Notes: generated by a model from the sequence alone, not told the origin. DNA of 64,000 bases from Symbiodinium natans (GCA_905221605.1 CAJNDS010000768.1:270359-334358); one strand, 5' to 3'. Positions 31,530 to 42,725 are shown, numbered from the stretch's first letter. Numbers and translations: made by a program.

Positions 31530-34500
31530 GGGCGCGAGGATCTTGTCTCGCAGCTCCAAAGCCTCCTTGTCTGAGGGCGAAGCCTGACTTCGGCTTTGGG
31601 GGTCTACGATCATAGGGGGTACCTTCTGGGGGTTCTTAATACAAGTGGCTCCTAACATTTGGGGGTCTATACTAGGGGTCCCCCATGATCGTAAACCGCC
31701 ATTTCAGAGTCTCGAGGCTTTATAGGACTGCACGCATGGGGGTCTAGGAAAGGTGCAGGTAGGGTTGAGGCATGTTCAGGGTCGGGGAAGCAGTTGAGGG
31801 GAAAGGGGGTCCTTCTGGAGTTCAAGGGTGGCGTCGATAAACTAGACAACCGGAGAGTCCGTTCAAGAGCATGGATGGTTCCCCTGAGCAAAAACAGTTG
31901 CGTACAAGTAAAGGTTGTATTCTCCCGACCGCCACCCTACCACGGCAGGAAGCGAAGTGCGCGGAGAGAAGTAGGGCTGGCGGTCGACATGTACCAAAAC
32001 TCTAGGCAAGGATGCGGTGAATTCCCAATTCCAGAGATACCTTTTCAAAGCTGGTTTTCGCAGGGAATCCATGTGACAGCGCCTTTCGAAGGCACCCGAA
32101 CCCGAGCACAGTCGAACCAAAGTCGCCAGCCCAGCTGGGTCGTTGAGTCATTGCAGTGCCGATAGGAACGAGAGGCCATGCAGTCGTCTGTGGTAGGAAC
32201 TTAGTCGCTGATTCCAGTCGAGGGCTCGTAAAAGCCTGCCGCCCTGAAAAATCTCCACATCCACTATGTTACTATACACACGAAGAAAAGAAGTCAGAAA
32301 ATCAGATACTTGTAGAGAGAGAGAGAGAGGAGACCGACCCTCGCTCAATTTAGCTGCTGAAACTTCAACAAAACATCATTACGACGAAGCCGAAAAAAGT
32401 CAGCTCCGAGGAGGCCACCAGCATTGGCAGAAGCTTCTCCACATCCTCCAGGGCGCCAGCGCGGTGTCTGAGCCTCTGGGGACGATGCGCAGCTGGGTCT
32501 TTGAAGGGACTTTGGGGCTTCAGGTTCTTGGTGTTTGGGTGGCTGCGGAGGCTCACCGGAATTGAGGCCTGCAGGACAACCTGATCATTGCGACTTTGCA
32601 GGAGCTGAAAGGCCGACGCTGGAGGTCAGTTTGGCAAAGCTGCGGCTCACATCAAGGGAGGGTGCAAAGAATGGGCCCAGAGATTACACGTGGTCACACG
32701 GGGATCTGCCCCTTGAAAGTCAAGGCCTTGGAGCTCGGGGAGACTCCGGCTCACAAGTCGCAGTGTTACCTGGGCGCCCGAGCTCGTAGCGTGCCTGTGC
32801 TCGGCGGTACAAGGCCTTCCCAGGACAACTGGGGGTTTTGGGGCTTTGGGGGGGCCGAAACCGCTGAAACACGCAAGCTCAACCCCCATGATTGCCTCAA
32901 ATTGAGGCTGGGATCTGTACCTACTCGCGCCGGAAACCGTGAATTCAGGGCTCAGGTCTTCTAAGCCAGGAGCACTGCACTCGACGAGCCTTGGCATTGC
33001 CTGAGTTGAGGCTCAGAGCCTGCCACGGAGAGCGCACACCCAAAGCCAAGATGTCCTACAAGCCCTACGACACCTCTAGACACCTGGACTACAGGCCCCG
33101 AGCTTAGAGAAAGCGAATTGAGTGTTCTTATCGATAAAATGCCGTTAGCTGTCTTGCTAAAGGACACAATGAAACAGGATGAAATCTGGATTATGTGCGG
33201 TCCTGCCGTCGCTGCCGCTGTCAACAGTTCCCATGCAGCATGCTCACTTGGCGTTAGTTAGCTCCAGGCCCCCGCAAAGCACGCCTTCGTGCAGTCCTCC
33301 TCCGCGCCAGGCCACTGCTTCAGCCGTAGCCGGGCAAAAGCCTCACCATTTAGGGTTTACTTGTCACGGGGGGTGGCTCCTTCCCCCCCCATGCTCGCGC
33401 CGGTTAACTCACATCTTTGCGTGTGAAGTCACATCTTCGCAGGGACACGCGGCTGCGAGCGAAGTCACATCACCCCGCATAAAGTCGCATCACAGAGACA
33501 CATGTTGAAGCCTTTCCCCCAATGTGCACGCGCCGCACGCACATCTTCTCGACACACATGCAAAATACGCACTTGTCACCGCACGCCTGGGAGGGGAGCA
33601 CATTTTTGTCAGCGTGAATGAGATTTCTGCTTGGGGGTCCAAATGGGTTCTGACCAATCTTGGAATTCGCGAATCCCCAGTGTGCACGCGCCCGAGATAC
33701 GACTTTGCACAAGAAGATACGACTTAATCTACCCCCTTGTAGCCCCAAGACCTTTCACGCTCGGGGGATTTTAGATTACGTGCAACGCCTGCTGTCCAGG
33801 GCCTGAGTGAGGCCTCTGCTTTGTCAGGGCATGGACCCTGCTGTTTTCCTTAAACCTTCGCCGTATGGTGCCCGGCAAACAACTGTTCTGCGGGCTGCCA
33901 TGCCAAAAACATCTTGAACGGCACTGCACTTGCAAACAGATCTCAGATCAAACAGAAGCTCAGGCTCCAAATCGTAGCCAACAAGCCTAAGCTCCAGTTA
34001 GTCAAGTCCAACATCCCGAAATCCTCAACGCAGGTGCGCGTGACACTCACCTGCCCCCCCAATGCATGAAAGACAAGTCCCGGCCCCAAACTCAAGTCCC
34101 GAATCCAACCCTAAAACCCTAAACCCTAAACCCGAAACCCTAAACCCTAAACTCCACTGAACCCAAGAAAAAAAAGACGTGAGCCCCAGCATCTCAGCAT
34201 GGAAGCGCCGAGCCCGGTGCCCGGTTGGAATGCAGCACTGCAAGCAAGGACCCGGGAGCCTGCAGAAGCACACACGCCCATTCAACCAAATCTACTATTT
34301 GCTTAAGAACCCCCCAAAAGAGTAAAGATTAATAGTCCCTATATTACCCTTGATAAGGAAGAATGTTTTTTATCTTTTGGGGGGTTCTTAGGCAATTAGT
34401 AGCAATCACTTGCTTCGGAGCCTCCGTCACCTTGCCCGACTCCTTCGCCACCCAGATGGCCTTCGAGAACCACCTGCAAAAGATTCCTCATCTCAATGCA

Positions 34501-37500
34501 GACCAAAGCGAAAACTGTGAATCCCAGCTGCCTTCAGGACACTTGACAAAGGAACTGGCAGGGGCACTAGAGGACTGCGCCAGGAGCCTGGGTCCAAATT
34601 TGCCTTACTGTCCCGCTTGTAAGCAGAAATCTTCTCCTGGTGTTTGCCCCCCTTTCCTTGAATTCCGACTTGGCAGCGTGTTCAACACATCGGGCCCCCC
34701 CCCCCCTCTCAATTCTTAGATTCTTACTGTAAGGGGATTTTACTATTTGGGGACCTTTTTTTTTGGGAGTCCCCTGTTTTCGTAGACCCCCATATGCCCC
34801 AACCGAACAAGCCCCGACGGCAGAAGCCTCTCCGCATCGCTGACCTTGCCTGCGAATGTAGCAAGTGGGCACCGGGATGCACTTTGCTTCGTGCATTCGT
34901 TTCAGTGGCGTTCATGTTTACTGCGCTGTTCTGATTCTTTCGTCAGCGGGACTCCTCCATTATGGGGAAGGTTGCAGCTGGTAGGAAAATGGAGGGACAA
35001 CCCAGATGGCCAGACACGGTTGGGGAAGCCCGGATTTCGGGGTAGAAACACATCTAGCCTGGGCTACGAAACCTGTGAGTCAAGGCTACAGCGCAGGCAA
35101 TCTAATGCCTAGAGAGCCTGCTTTTTTGGGACGGCAAGCCCCAACCACACAACGGTGTCATGCCATGTAAGAGTAGGCATCGAGGTCGAAGGGTTAGGCG
35201 CCACGCGGTCGCCACCCTTCGATCTGTGAGCACTGAACAACCCCAGGCTTAGCCGGAAACCGGAAATCCTGAGACCTCAAAACAGCTGAGATGCTGGCCC
35301 TCCGTAAACAGCGCGTTGGCTCGTTCCTTCGCCTGCACGTGACATGTCTGAGTTCCCGAGCTCAAGGCTTCTAGGCCCTAGCTGGCAGGTGAGGTCCATG
35401 TACAGTTTTGAAGGGTCCGAAGAGAACTGAGTAGTCCCAGCCCTAACTTGAAAGCACTAAGCACCAAGCTCTAGACCTCAAGCCCCCCGAAAGTGCCGAA
35501 GCTTCCCTTCCAGCCGAAGCAAGAAGCCCGAAGAAGGGCCCCAAGAAGATGCCCCTAACTGCACAGATTAAATGCCCCCTGAGCCCGAGGTTTGGGACGG
35601 ACAAAACCCAACCTGAAACCCCTATTTCTGTGGATCAGTGGCGGGGCAACCGGCAGCGAATTGACTTTTGGAGATGTGGGTTGGAGAAGTTGCCCGCCTG
35701 CGCCCCAAGGCCTCACAAGAAGCCCCCGAAAACACAGCAAAAGCCACTAAAAAGCCTTAACATAGCCTGAAACCCTCAGCCCTTCACCCCTCAACTTCTC
35801 AAGGAACTTCCGCACCTTCTCCAAGCCGGCGATGGTGAACCTCAAGCCGCAAAGACTGGGCGGCGGCCGAACGAACCCGGATTCATGGGCCATTTGCAGG
35901 CATCTCACCGTGCCTCTCGGGTTCCGGAGAGTATCCACGAACACAGCAGTGCAAGGAAGGAAGATGCCAGACCAAGCAAAAGCCCTACTGGCTGCGAATG
36001 CGATGTCTAAACTCCTACGTTCCAGAACAGCGACCTCAGGCCTTCTAGAATTCAAGGACGTTTCTTCAACACTTTCAGAGCTCAAGAAGAACGAGCCCCA
36101 AAACACACTGCAGCTCCCAGGAAATACCCGACGCCCTAGCAGAAATGACCCTGCAACCCTAAACTAAACATGTTCCAGCCCAGGACTAAACCCCAGAATC
36201 CCGAAACCTGACATCGAAAAATACCAAACAAAATACAACTCACTCCTGTGAACCCTAGACCTTCATGGACTACCTTCGGGGATCTGGCTCCACGCGCAGG
36301 TCGTCGTAGGGCTCTGCCGCGCTCGTCTGTGCGTTGTTTGGGCACAAAGTTGTATCATTGGGGTTTCAGCGGTGCGTTGCGAAAAAAATGCCAGGGGAAC
36401 CTCTGGATTGCATAAGCTGCTTCAGCAGAGCTTGCCATTCTCGTGCCAAGACTACAAGAAGGTTTAGTAGCATGAGATTTGTTGATGCACACTCTAGTGA
36501 TCTCTGGCGTCCGTTTCCCTAACCGCTGGAAGCTCAAGGCAACTGCATCTTGAACCCCCTAAGCCCTAAACCCTAAACCCTAAACCGTAAGCCCTAAACC
36601 CTAAACCCTAAACCCTAAACCCTAAACCCTAAACCCTACACCACCGCTTGGCGGGGGCGCCTTTGGCGGCGGCGCATCGTCCTCATCGTCACTCACCTTT
36701 ACTCCAGCCGACCAGGGCAAAGGGTCATGGGAAGGATGCAGGCCTGGGCCTGAGCTTTCAGGCTCCAAGAACCTGAAGAATAAAAAATGGTAGATCCCCG
36801 TATTACCCTTAATAAGGAAGAATATCTTATTTGTTCGGGGTTCTTAAGCAATTATAGGGTTTCATGTTGTTTCAAGGTGGATTTCTCAAGGGCTTGTCCA
36901 GCAATGACCGGAGGGCTGGGGTTCTGGTGGAGGCCCTTCGAAACCTCGAAGATGAGTCTCCGGCAACACCTGCTCCTCTGCACCCCATGAGGGGTTTCTT
37001 CACAAGGGCTCATACCGACTACCGGGACCTTGAAAAAAGGGCCGCAAATAACTCCAGCTCAACCCGCTCAGGGCCCACAAGGCCTCAAAAACCGCCCACA
37101 AAAGCACCCAAGACACAGAGCACCAAGGATCCCAAAAAAAAAAAAAGAAGGCTCTGGGACTTCGGCCTCCTGGACATGCAGACGGCGGAAGCCGGTGGGA
37201 GGCGCCGCCTTTGAAAATCAAAAAAAGGGGGCTAACTTCCCTGTGCTATGGAAAAAGTGCGTGCAGAACTGCAACTCGGCGGTGTCCCAAAGTGAAAAAA
37301 CCCTTATAAGTGCCACGAGGACTGCAGCCCCCTGAACTCAGCCTGCAGCTTCTTGCTTCAACAGTGGGGCTGCGGACTTGCGAGGGGGGTTTTCGGGCTC
37401 CTACTGCTAGGGTATGCAAACTGCTCATGCAGTGCGTCCCTCTGGTTCATCCAAGCGCGGCACGAATGTAAGCTTCAAGCTGACTAGGGTCGTCGAAGCT

Positions 37501-39284
37501 TCTACAAGGTGTCGGGGGTCTAGGGCGTTCAGGATTTATAAGGTGCAGGATCTTTTCGGGCAGACCACGCAGTTGAACACCATGGACGACGATTTGCAAA
37601 CCACAGACGTGGATGAGAACAAATAAATAGGTCTTCAACATGATTTTGCTGTGTTGAGACCAGGCATGCCAGGCATGTAATTGTCAAAGAAGGCGTGGGC
37701 AAAGATGCACAGGGGTTTGTTAAGTTGCGATAGGACTTGCCAGGTGAACCGTTTACAAATTCTGAAACCAAGGATGGACTGGCTCTTTCTGAACATCATT
37801 GCAAAAATCTTACACCAATCGTCCGGCCCTTACCTGGCCACAAAGGCCCCGACAGCCGGGCTGGTGGAAACTGGCCTCAACTGAAGCTGTGATGTAGGAC
37901 CCCAGAGGCTCCAAAACCTCTTAATTAAGGAATATACCTTAACTTATAATAGGAACTCTCATATGATTTAAGGTACATTCCTTAATTAAGGGGTTTTGGA
38001 GTCTCTGGGGATTATCTGAAAGATGCTGTGGGTGTGCTCTGCTTCTTTCTGGGCGCGTGTAAGGAGGCAGAGCTGAGAGTCGAGAGTGTTCTCACAGCAG
38101 TCTCACGCAGCAACAGGCTTTGCAGCGTTGCGGACTCCTGAACTCTCACTACTCTAGCTCTACCCCAAACCCCTTGATCCGCCGGCTTCTGCTAATCCTA
38201 AACCCTAAACCCTAAATTTCAAACTGCCTCCAAAGCAGGAGGCTCCTTGGCCCAGCCCCCCCGAGCAACTGCAGCTCTGGAGGCTCAAGTGCCTCTGAAG
38301 CGCGACATCTGCTCGGGCGCGCGGCTTGGCAGGGCTTGGCGACGTCGGCCCTCCGCCGTGTCCATTGCTCATCTGGGGGCGGGACGTGGATCAGCGCACT
38401 CTCGGAAAGCCCTGCCCCCCCAATCCTCCACAAAATCCCTGAACCAGCTGTAGAGATTTTGTGTCCACCTGAACATCCACGAGGTTTAAAATTTCAAACC
38501 CAAGGTGTGACATGGCACCCAACTGGGACAATATGTGGGGGTTTCCGACAATAATAGGGGCACCCTTTTTTGGGGGGTCCCTAGATGGGGAATTCTTCTG
38601 TTTGGGGTACATTAGGGGCACCCCTAGTTTGGGAAATGCCCATACATGATTTCAAGTTCTGAGGTCCCCAAGCATCAGCAGCACAATTCTAGGATCTGTG
38701 ACGCTCTTGACTCGATAGCCCCCTTTACTTGTTCGTGTAAGCAGCCTGGAGCCTCTGGAACGTTGTATGAGAGACGAACCACGCCAAACTGGAACTCCGG
38801 AACGGTCCAACATCTCCGGCTACGAAGCTTGAAGCTTCCCGGTGCATGTCTTGGGATGTTCACCCTTATACTAACAGCTCCTTAAGAGGGATTCTCGTAC
38901 CCCCGATTGCAATCCCTATTAGTACAAGGGGAGAACATCCCCTTGCACGTCCTTGATCCCCGATGTTTGAAAGCGCCACGAAAGCAAGGCAACAGAAGAC
39001 CTGAATACCCCCCCTAAGCCCGAAACCCTGGACCCTAAACCCTAAACCCGAAAACCCAAATCGCACATGTGAGTCTGCACACGCACCTTTGGCGGCTCTT
39101 CCTCATCGTCGCTCGCCTCGAACATGGAGGCTTCACCGCACCAACACGAAAACAGCACCAAGTTGTCGGGAATTTTCAGGGGCTTCCGTAGCTTATCCTA
39201 CTTAGCCACTCGACTCCGCAGTCCGAAGGGGGATGCCTCGACGATCTGCATGCGCCTGAATCCTGCCGGCGGCTCTTTGGAAGC
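31530..39284 (-). CDS. TPR cassette 5 (old, diverged, expanded introns)
   Basis: Exons in gene order are 39237-39284 (ASKEPPAGFRRMQIVE), 39087-39116 (ASDDEEEPPK), 36661-36696 (VSDDEDDAPPPK), 36274-36326 (AAEPYDDLRVEPDPR), 35816-35840 (FTIAGLEK, again 25 nt), 35299-35332 (AKERANALFTE, again 34 nt), 34431-34473 (WFSKAIWVAKESGK, again 43 nt), 33285-33341 (AFARLRLKQWPGAEEDCTK, again 57 nt), about 32770-32824 (KALYRRAQARYELGRP), about 32395-32458 (ALEDVEKLLPMLVASS) and about 31530-31583 (ASPSDKEALELRDKIL). Exon lengths and phases match cassettes 1-4 although the introns are unrelated, and some donors changed between GC and GT. KALYRR keeps the clamp Lys and Arg. This cross-copy conservation is the best evidence that these exons are genuine. 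Confidence 0.75.
31596..31701. mobile_element. Inverted-repeat element, family 1
   Basis: About 106 bp from TTTGGGGGTCTACGATCATA to ATGATCGTAAACCGCCA, with inner GGGGGTACC and GGGGTCCCCC. It is adjacent to the cap exon of cassette 5. Confidence 0.75.
34110..34155. repeat. Short CCCTAAA array
   Basis: A few CCCTAAA/CCCGAAA units in the intron between the exons at 34431-34473 and 33285-33341. Confidence 0.85.
34292..34402. mobile_element. Inverted-repeat element, family 2
   Basis: About 111 bp. The ends CTACTATTTGCTTAAGAACC and GGGTTCTTAGGCAATTAGTAG are inverted, with inner TATTACCCTTGATAAGGAAG. It ends about 30 bases from the exon at 34431-34473. Confidence 0.8.
34690..34795. mobile_element. 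Inverted-repeat element, family 1 (diverged)
   Basis: Family blocks TACTATTTGGGGACC and AGTCCCCTGTTTTCGTAGACC are present. The left end is degraded into a C run. Confidence 0.5.
36556..36640. repeat. CCCTAAA array
   Basis: About eleven units, starting just downstream in gene sense of the acidic exon at 36661-36696. Confidence 0.95.
36776..36855. mobile_element. Inverted-repeat element, family 2 (5'-degraded)
   Basis: It keeps the family core TATTACCCTTAATAAGGAAG and the right end GGGGTTCTTAAGCAATTATAG. The left end is eroded. Confidence 0.55.
37900..38010. mobile_element. Element with 43-bp terminal inverted repeats
   Basis: Left arm 37900-37942 and right arm 37968-38010 are inverted copies, matching at 40 of 43 positions, and both contain CTTAATTAAGGAAT. 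The 25-base centre is unique. It is too short to encode protein and could be a MITE or a foldback. This is the only copy in the window. Confidence 0.8.
38531..38645. mobile_element. Inverted-repeat element, family 1
   Basis: About 115 bp with GTGGGGGTTTCCGACAATAA at the left, inner GGGGGGTCCCTA, and ACCCCTAGTTTGGGAAATGC at the right. Confidence 0.65.
38853..38942. mobile_element. Inverted-repeat element, family 5
   Basis: The ends GGGATGTTCACCCTTATACT and the complement of GTACAAGGGGAGAACATCCC are inverted. A partial relative with GGGATGTTCCCCCTCGTACT begins at 9305, and an end-only match lies near 2797. Confidence 0.55.
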
Positions 39285-39339
39285 CTGCAGAGGGTGTTGC
39301 ATCACTTTGTGCGGCTTGTTTCGGTGCGCGCTGTGCGGA

Positions 39340-39470
39340 CTGTAGGGGGGCTGTAGGGACGGTAGGGACTGTAGGGACTATAGGGACTGTAGAAACTGTA
39401 GGGACTGTAGGGACTGTAGGGACTGTAGGGACTGTAGGGACTGTAGGGTCTGCAGGGTCTGCAGGGTTGT
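39340..39470. repeat. ACTGTAGGG minisatellite
   Basis: About 13 tandem 9-10 bp units (GGACTGTAGG), directly upstream in gene sense of the RMQIVE exon of cassette 5. This is the position held by CTG or GTGTTG repeats in cassettes 1-3. Confidence 0.9.
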
Positions 39471-39895
39471 AGGTGCAGGGCCAGTGCAAGGTTCTGTGCT
39501 GATGCAGTACTTCATGAGCAAGCATTAACCTAAGCTGCTACATCAAGCAAGCACTCTGCCGTTCTACCTACACACACCGGCGTGGAGGCTCTCCCTCCGA
39601 AGTCTCCTGGAACAACACTCTCGAGACAAAAGCCAGTAGCACCCTCAAGCTTCACGGAGGCCTTGGAGTTGCCTTTGGGCGCCTCAGGAGGGCAAACGCG
39701 GCTGTTTCTTCCGGACTGTCGGGTCGCGCCGAAGGTCTGCACAAGATTCTACCCCAATGCGAAATTTCAAAGTGGGCCCCGGCAGTCAGCTCACAGGTGG
39801 CACGAAGAGGTGCGGTCGCCGCGGGGGCAGGCAGAGATGCAAGTACAGACGTATAGACCAGGGCATGTAATGGAATGAAAGTATAGGCCAAGCTT

Positions 39896-40310
39896 TCAAG
39901 TGTGTGGCTCTACGCAACGGAACAAGTTGCAAAGGGCTACACTGGCTACATGAGAGCTTGGCACATGTTGAGAGACGTAACTCTCTTGATGTTGCGCTGT
40001 CTGACCCGCAGTTCCTTTGCAAAAGCGCCCCATTGCGCCAATACACTGGTGGCCAACGACACCCCTGGCACGGTGATCGCCAAGGACTGCGTGGTCTTGG
40101 TTTTCAAGTTCGGGGTGGAGACTGGTGCGTGGGCATACGTGGGCCGAGGAGATGCGTCCGTTTCGGCCAAGCATGGCCTTCCTATGGCCACCACCATCAT
40201 GGAAGGGCACATGTTCTAGAAATTCGTCGTGGGCCCTGTCGGGTCTCGGGCATGATGTACTCCAGTGCCGCGGCTTTCGTGGCGACATGGTGGACATTGC
40301 GCTAGGGGCC
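39896..40310. other. Region open in several frames
   Basis: Frames on both strands are open for over 100 codons. The plus-strand frame ending at 40219 (VANDTPGTVIAKDCVVLVFK, then GVETGAWAYVGRGDASV) looks the most protein-like and GC3-rich. It has no recognisable family. It could be a gene fragment in the intron of the minus-strand gene, or chance. Confidence 0.3.
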
Positions 40311-40849
40311 GAGAGCTCAAGAGATTCAAGAGCATGATAGAGTCATAGAGCATCGGACGAGTTTGGGCTGCGATTGATTTGCCGAACTCTGCCATATTCA
40401 TGCTTCACAACATACCTGTGGCACGGGGCGAGCAGAGAGAAAAGCGTCGCAAGTGAAACTTCGGATCGTTGTCGGATCTCAACACTGAATTTCTTCCGCG
40501 AAGATTGACCTACTTGCTTTATGTAAAGGTTCTTGCGCTCTCGGCCAAAGCATCATTGCATTGATTCTGAGTCTACAGCCTGATTGTGTTTGGGGAGCAC
40601 CTGAAGTACTTGCGACTTCGGATTTGCTATCGGTGCAAAGATGGAGCTTTTGGGTGGAGGCACTTTGTTGTTGTTTTACTGTGCTGCGGCTTGGCTTGGC
40701 TTGAGTTTGGCTTGGCTGGGGGTTGGTCGGCTTGGCTTGGGGTTTGGCTTGGCTGGGCAAAAGGTGCAGGTTTATTGCTTCCTACAAGTAGGTGACTTGC
40801 AGCCCTCGTTGCAAACACAACTGTCTTATGACAGGCTTGATTTGCAAAC

Positions 40850-41085
40850 GCATAGCTCGTATGACAGGGTTGGAACAGATTCATATGGGTTTTGAAGCAA
40901 TTCCTTGACAGCATGATGTTCTTCAAAGCAAGCTTGCCTGAATTAAAAAGTGGTGGGGCCCCTCCCAAAAAAAATGCGAACACGATGCTCGCGTGACAGG
41001 GTTGGAATGAATCCATCTAGGGGTCTTGAAGCAACTCCTCTTGACGGCATATGATGTTCTTGAAAGCAAGTTGGCACGGCTTAAA
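40850..41085. repeat. Imperfect 95-bp direct repeat
   Basis: About 40850-40945 and 40992-41085 share CGTATGACAGGGTTGGAA-type starts, GGTTTTGAAGCAATTCC / GTCTTGAAGCAACTCC and ATGATGTTCTT blocks. Confidence 0.7.
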
Positions 41086-41278
41086 ACATGTGCTCAATGT
41101 GCCTTGTGCAATTTTTCCCGATGGCGGCACCTTGGACCTAGGAACCAAGGCAAGAGCCAAGCCAAGGCCGCACTTTGTAACTTAGGACAACACGGGGGCC
41201 AACCCGAGCCAAGCCAAGCAGCACCTAGGAAAACAAGGACGCCAAGCCGCGCCAAAAGCCAAGCCAGCCCTCAGAAAA

Positions 41279-41322
41279 AATATAACAATAATAATAATCA
41301 TAATAATAATAATAATAATATC
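41279..41322. repeat. AAT microsatellite
   Basis: (AAT)n tract. Confidence 0.95.
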
Positions 41323-41399
41323 GGGCCCGAGCTTTGCTCCGTCCCGCGATCCTGCACTGCGACTTTCACGTAATGTCTTCTGAAAATATCTGAGCCGTT

Positions 41400-41432
41400 G
41401 GCTGGTGCCGGCTCCTCCTCATCGTCGCTAGC
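41400..41432 (-). CDS. Acidic linker exon of a further cassette
   Basis: After GCGAG|G the frame reads ASDDEEEPAPA, the counterpart of ASDDEDEEEPPK in the cassettes. The usual AAAG donor is not present, so the downstream boundary is unclear. In gene order it follows the exon at 48668-48715, with a retroelement lying in the intron between them. Confidence 0.5.
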
Positions 41433-41469
41433 CTCGCAGCAACCGGCCCTCACCGTAATCACCTAGATC

Positions 41470-41566
41470 CCTAAACCCTAAACCCTAAACCTTTAGGGTT
41501 TAGCTTTTAGCTTTTAGGGTTGAGGGTTTAGGGTTTAGGGTTTAGGGTTTAGGGTTTAGGGCTTAG
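41470..41566. repeat. Head-to-head CCCTAAA/TTTAGGG hairpin
   Basis: Three CCCTAAA units run almost directly into about ten TTTAGGG units. This is the only inverted pair without room for an exon. It lies 250-400 bases before the retroelement. Confidence 0.9.
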
Positions 41567-42084
41567 GGACGTAGACCAAACCTGGAACTCTAACCACCCC
41601 ATCATATACCTGTCGAAGGATTAGGGGTCAGGGTCAGTGCGATCTGAGTTCATCTCTCGCCTAGATTCTAGGATCCAGACTTGGAAAATAGCGGCGCTTC
41701 GGCTAGAGCAACTCCCAGATGACCCGTTGCAGTAGAAGCTTCGGATGTAGAATGCAGGAATGAAGGCGGCTATACCCGCCCCGAAAGTCCCAATGCTTTT
41801 ATGACATCCAGTCCAGCCCCCTTCGATCACCTCCTAAACCCTAAATCCATGGATAGCCTCCAAACAACCCCGGCCTTCAAGACCCCCGAAATGCAGGGTT
41901 TAGCTTCCGACAGGTATAGGTTCCCATTGTGGCGGCGCATGTCTAACAAGCACCGATTTGAACGAGCTTGGCTTGCGTCAAAAAAGACACAAAACGAAAA
42001 CATTGCCCAGAGTCCAGCTCTGCTGCAGACTCGATTGCGTGCGTGCAAGCCAGCGCGCAAGCCAGAAGGGGCTCGATGCATATG

Positions 42085-42725
42085 GATGTATTCCAGGGCG
42101 ATCCCCCATGGATATGGCGTGGTCGTTGCAGTCCTCGATTGAGGAAACGTTTTATTCGCAGGCGTCGCTTGCAGGTGCATCAATGGACCTTACCAAGGCT
42201 TTTAACTTGATCCCGAGAGATGGGTTCCAGGCAATTGCGTGTCAGCTTGGATGGCCCAACACGTTGCTTAGGGCCCATGATGCTTTTCTGAGAGGGCTTA
42301 ATCGGTTTTTCTGCTTTGGCGGGACTTTGCATCGCCCCACTTCCTCGTCAGTTGGAGTTCCAGAAGGCTGCCCTATATCTGTGGCGGCTATGATGGTTAT
42401 TACTTGGGTTGCAGACGCGCGCATGAGAGCGATGACGCATGTATCTTTACACAGTTATGTGGACAACTGGTCTGTTCAGCATAGTGATGCAAATATAGTT
42501 CTGCAAGCTACAGCAAATGCAGTGGAGACAATTGAGTCGTTGGCCATGTCTATGTCTTTTGACAAGCTGAAGATGTACGCCACAGATGTGAAAGCGCGAA
42601 AGTTCCTGAGAGCTTCCCAAATCTCAGGTCACTCTCTGCAAGTGGTTCATGATTTTAAGGATTTAGGGTTTTCTTTTGTGCTGTTCAGCGTCAAACAGCC
42701 AAAGGGTTCAATGTCAGATTCGAAA
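42085..42725 (+). pseudogene. Reverse transcriptase domain
   Basis: YGCIPGRSPMDMAW precedes motif A, SMDLTKAFNLIPR, with catalytic Asp near 42186. Motif B is VPEGCPISVAAM near 42353. Motif C is SYVDNWSV near 42458, where the usual second catalytic Asp of YxDD is Asn. A thumb-like region (HDFKDLGFSF) follows. The open frame continues to 42968 but leaves the homologous frame near 42700. The Asn may be a property of this dinoflagellate RT lineage or damage. Confidence 0.8.

Larger units (their letters stand above)
36856..39080. other. Intron of cassette 5 linker
   Basis: No supported exon. It contains a 43-bp-TIR element (37900-38010), family-1 (38531-38645) and family-5 (38853-38942) inverted-repeat elements, short CCCTAAA runs near 38195 and 39030, and a run of A near 37135. 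Confidence 0.5.

Noticed and set aside
39340-39470. CRISPR-like tandem array
   Set aside because: Units are 9-10 bp with no spacers. It is a simple minisatellite in eukaryotic DNA.
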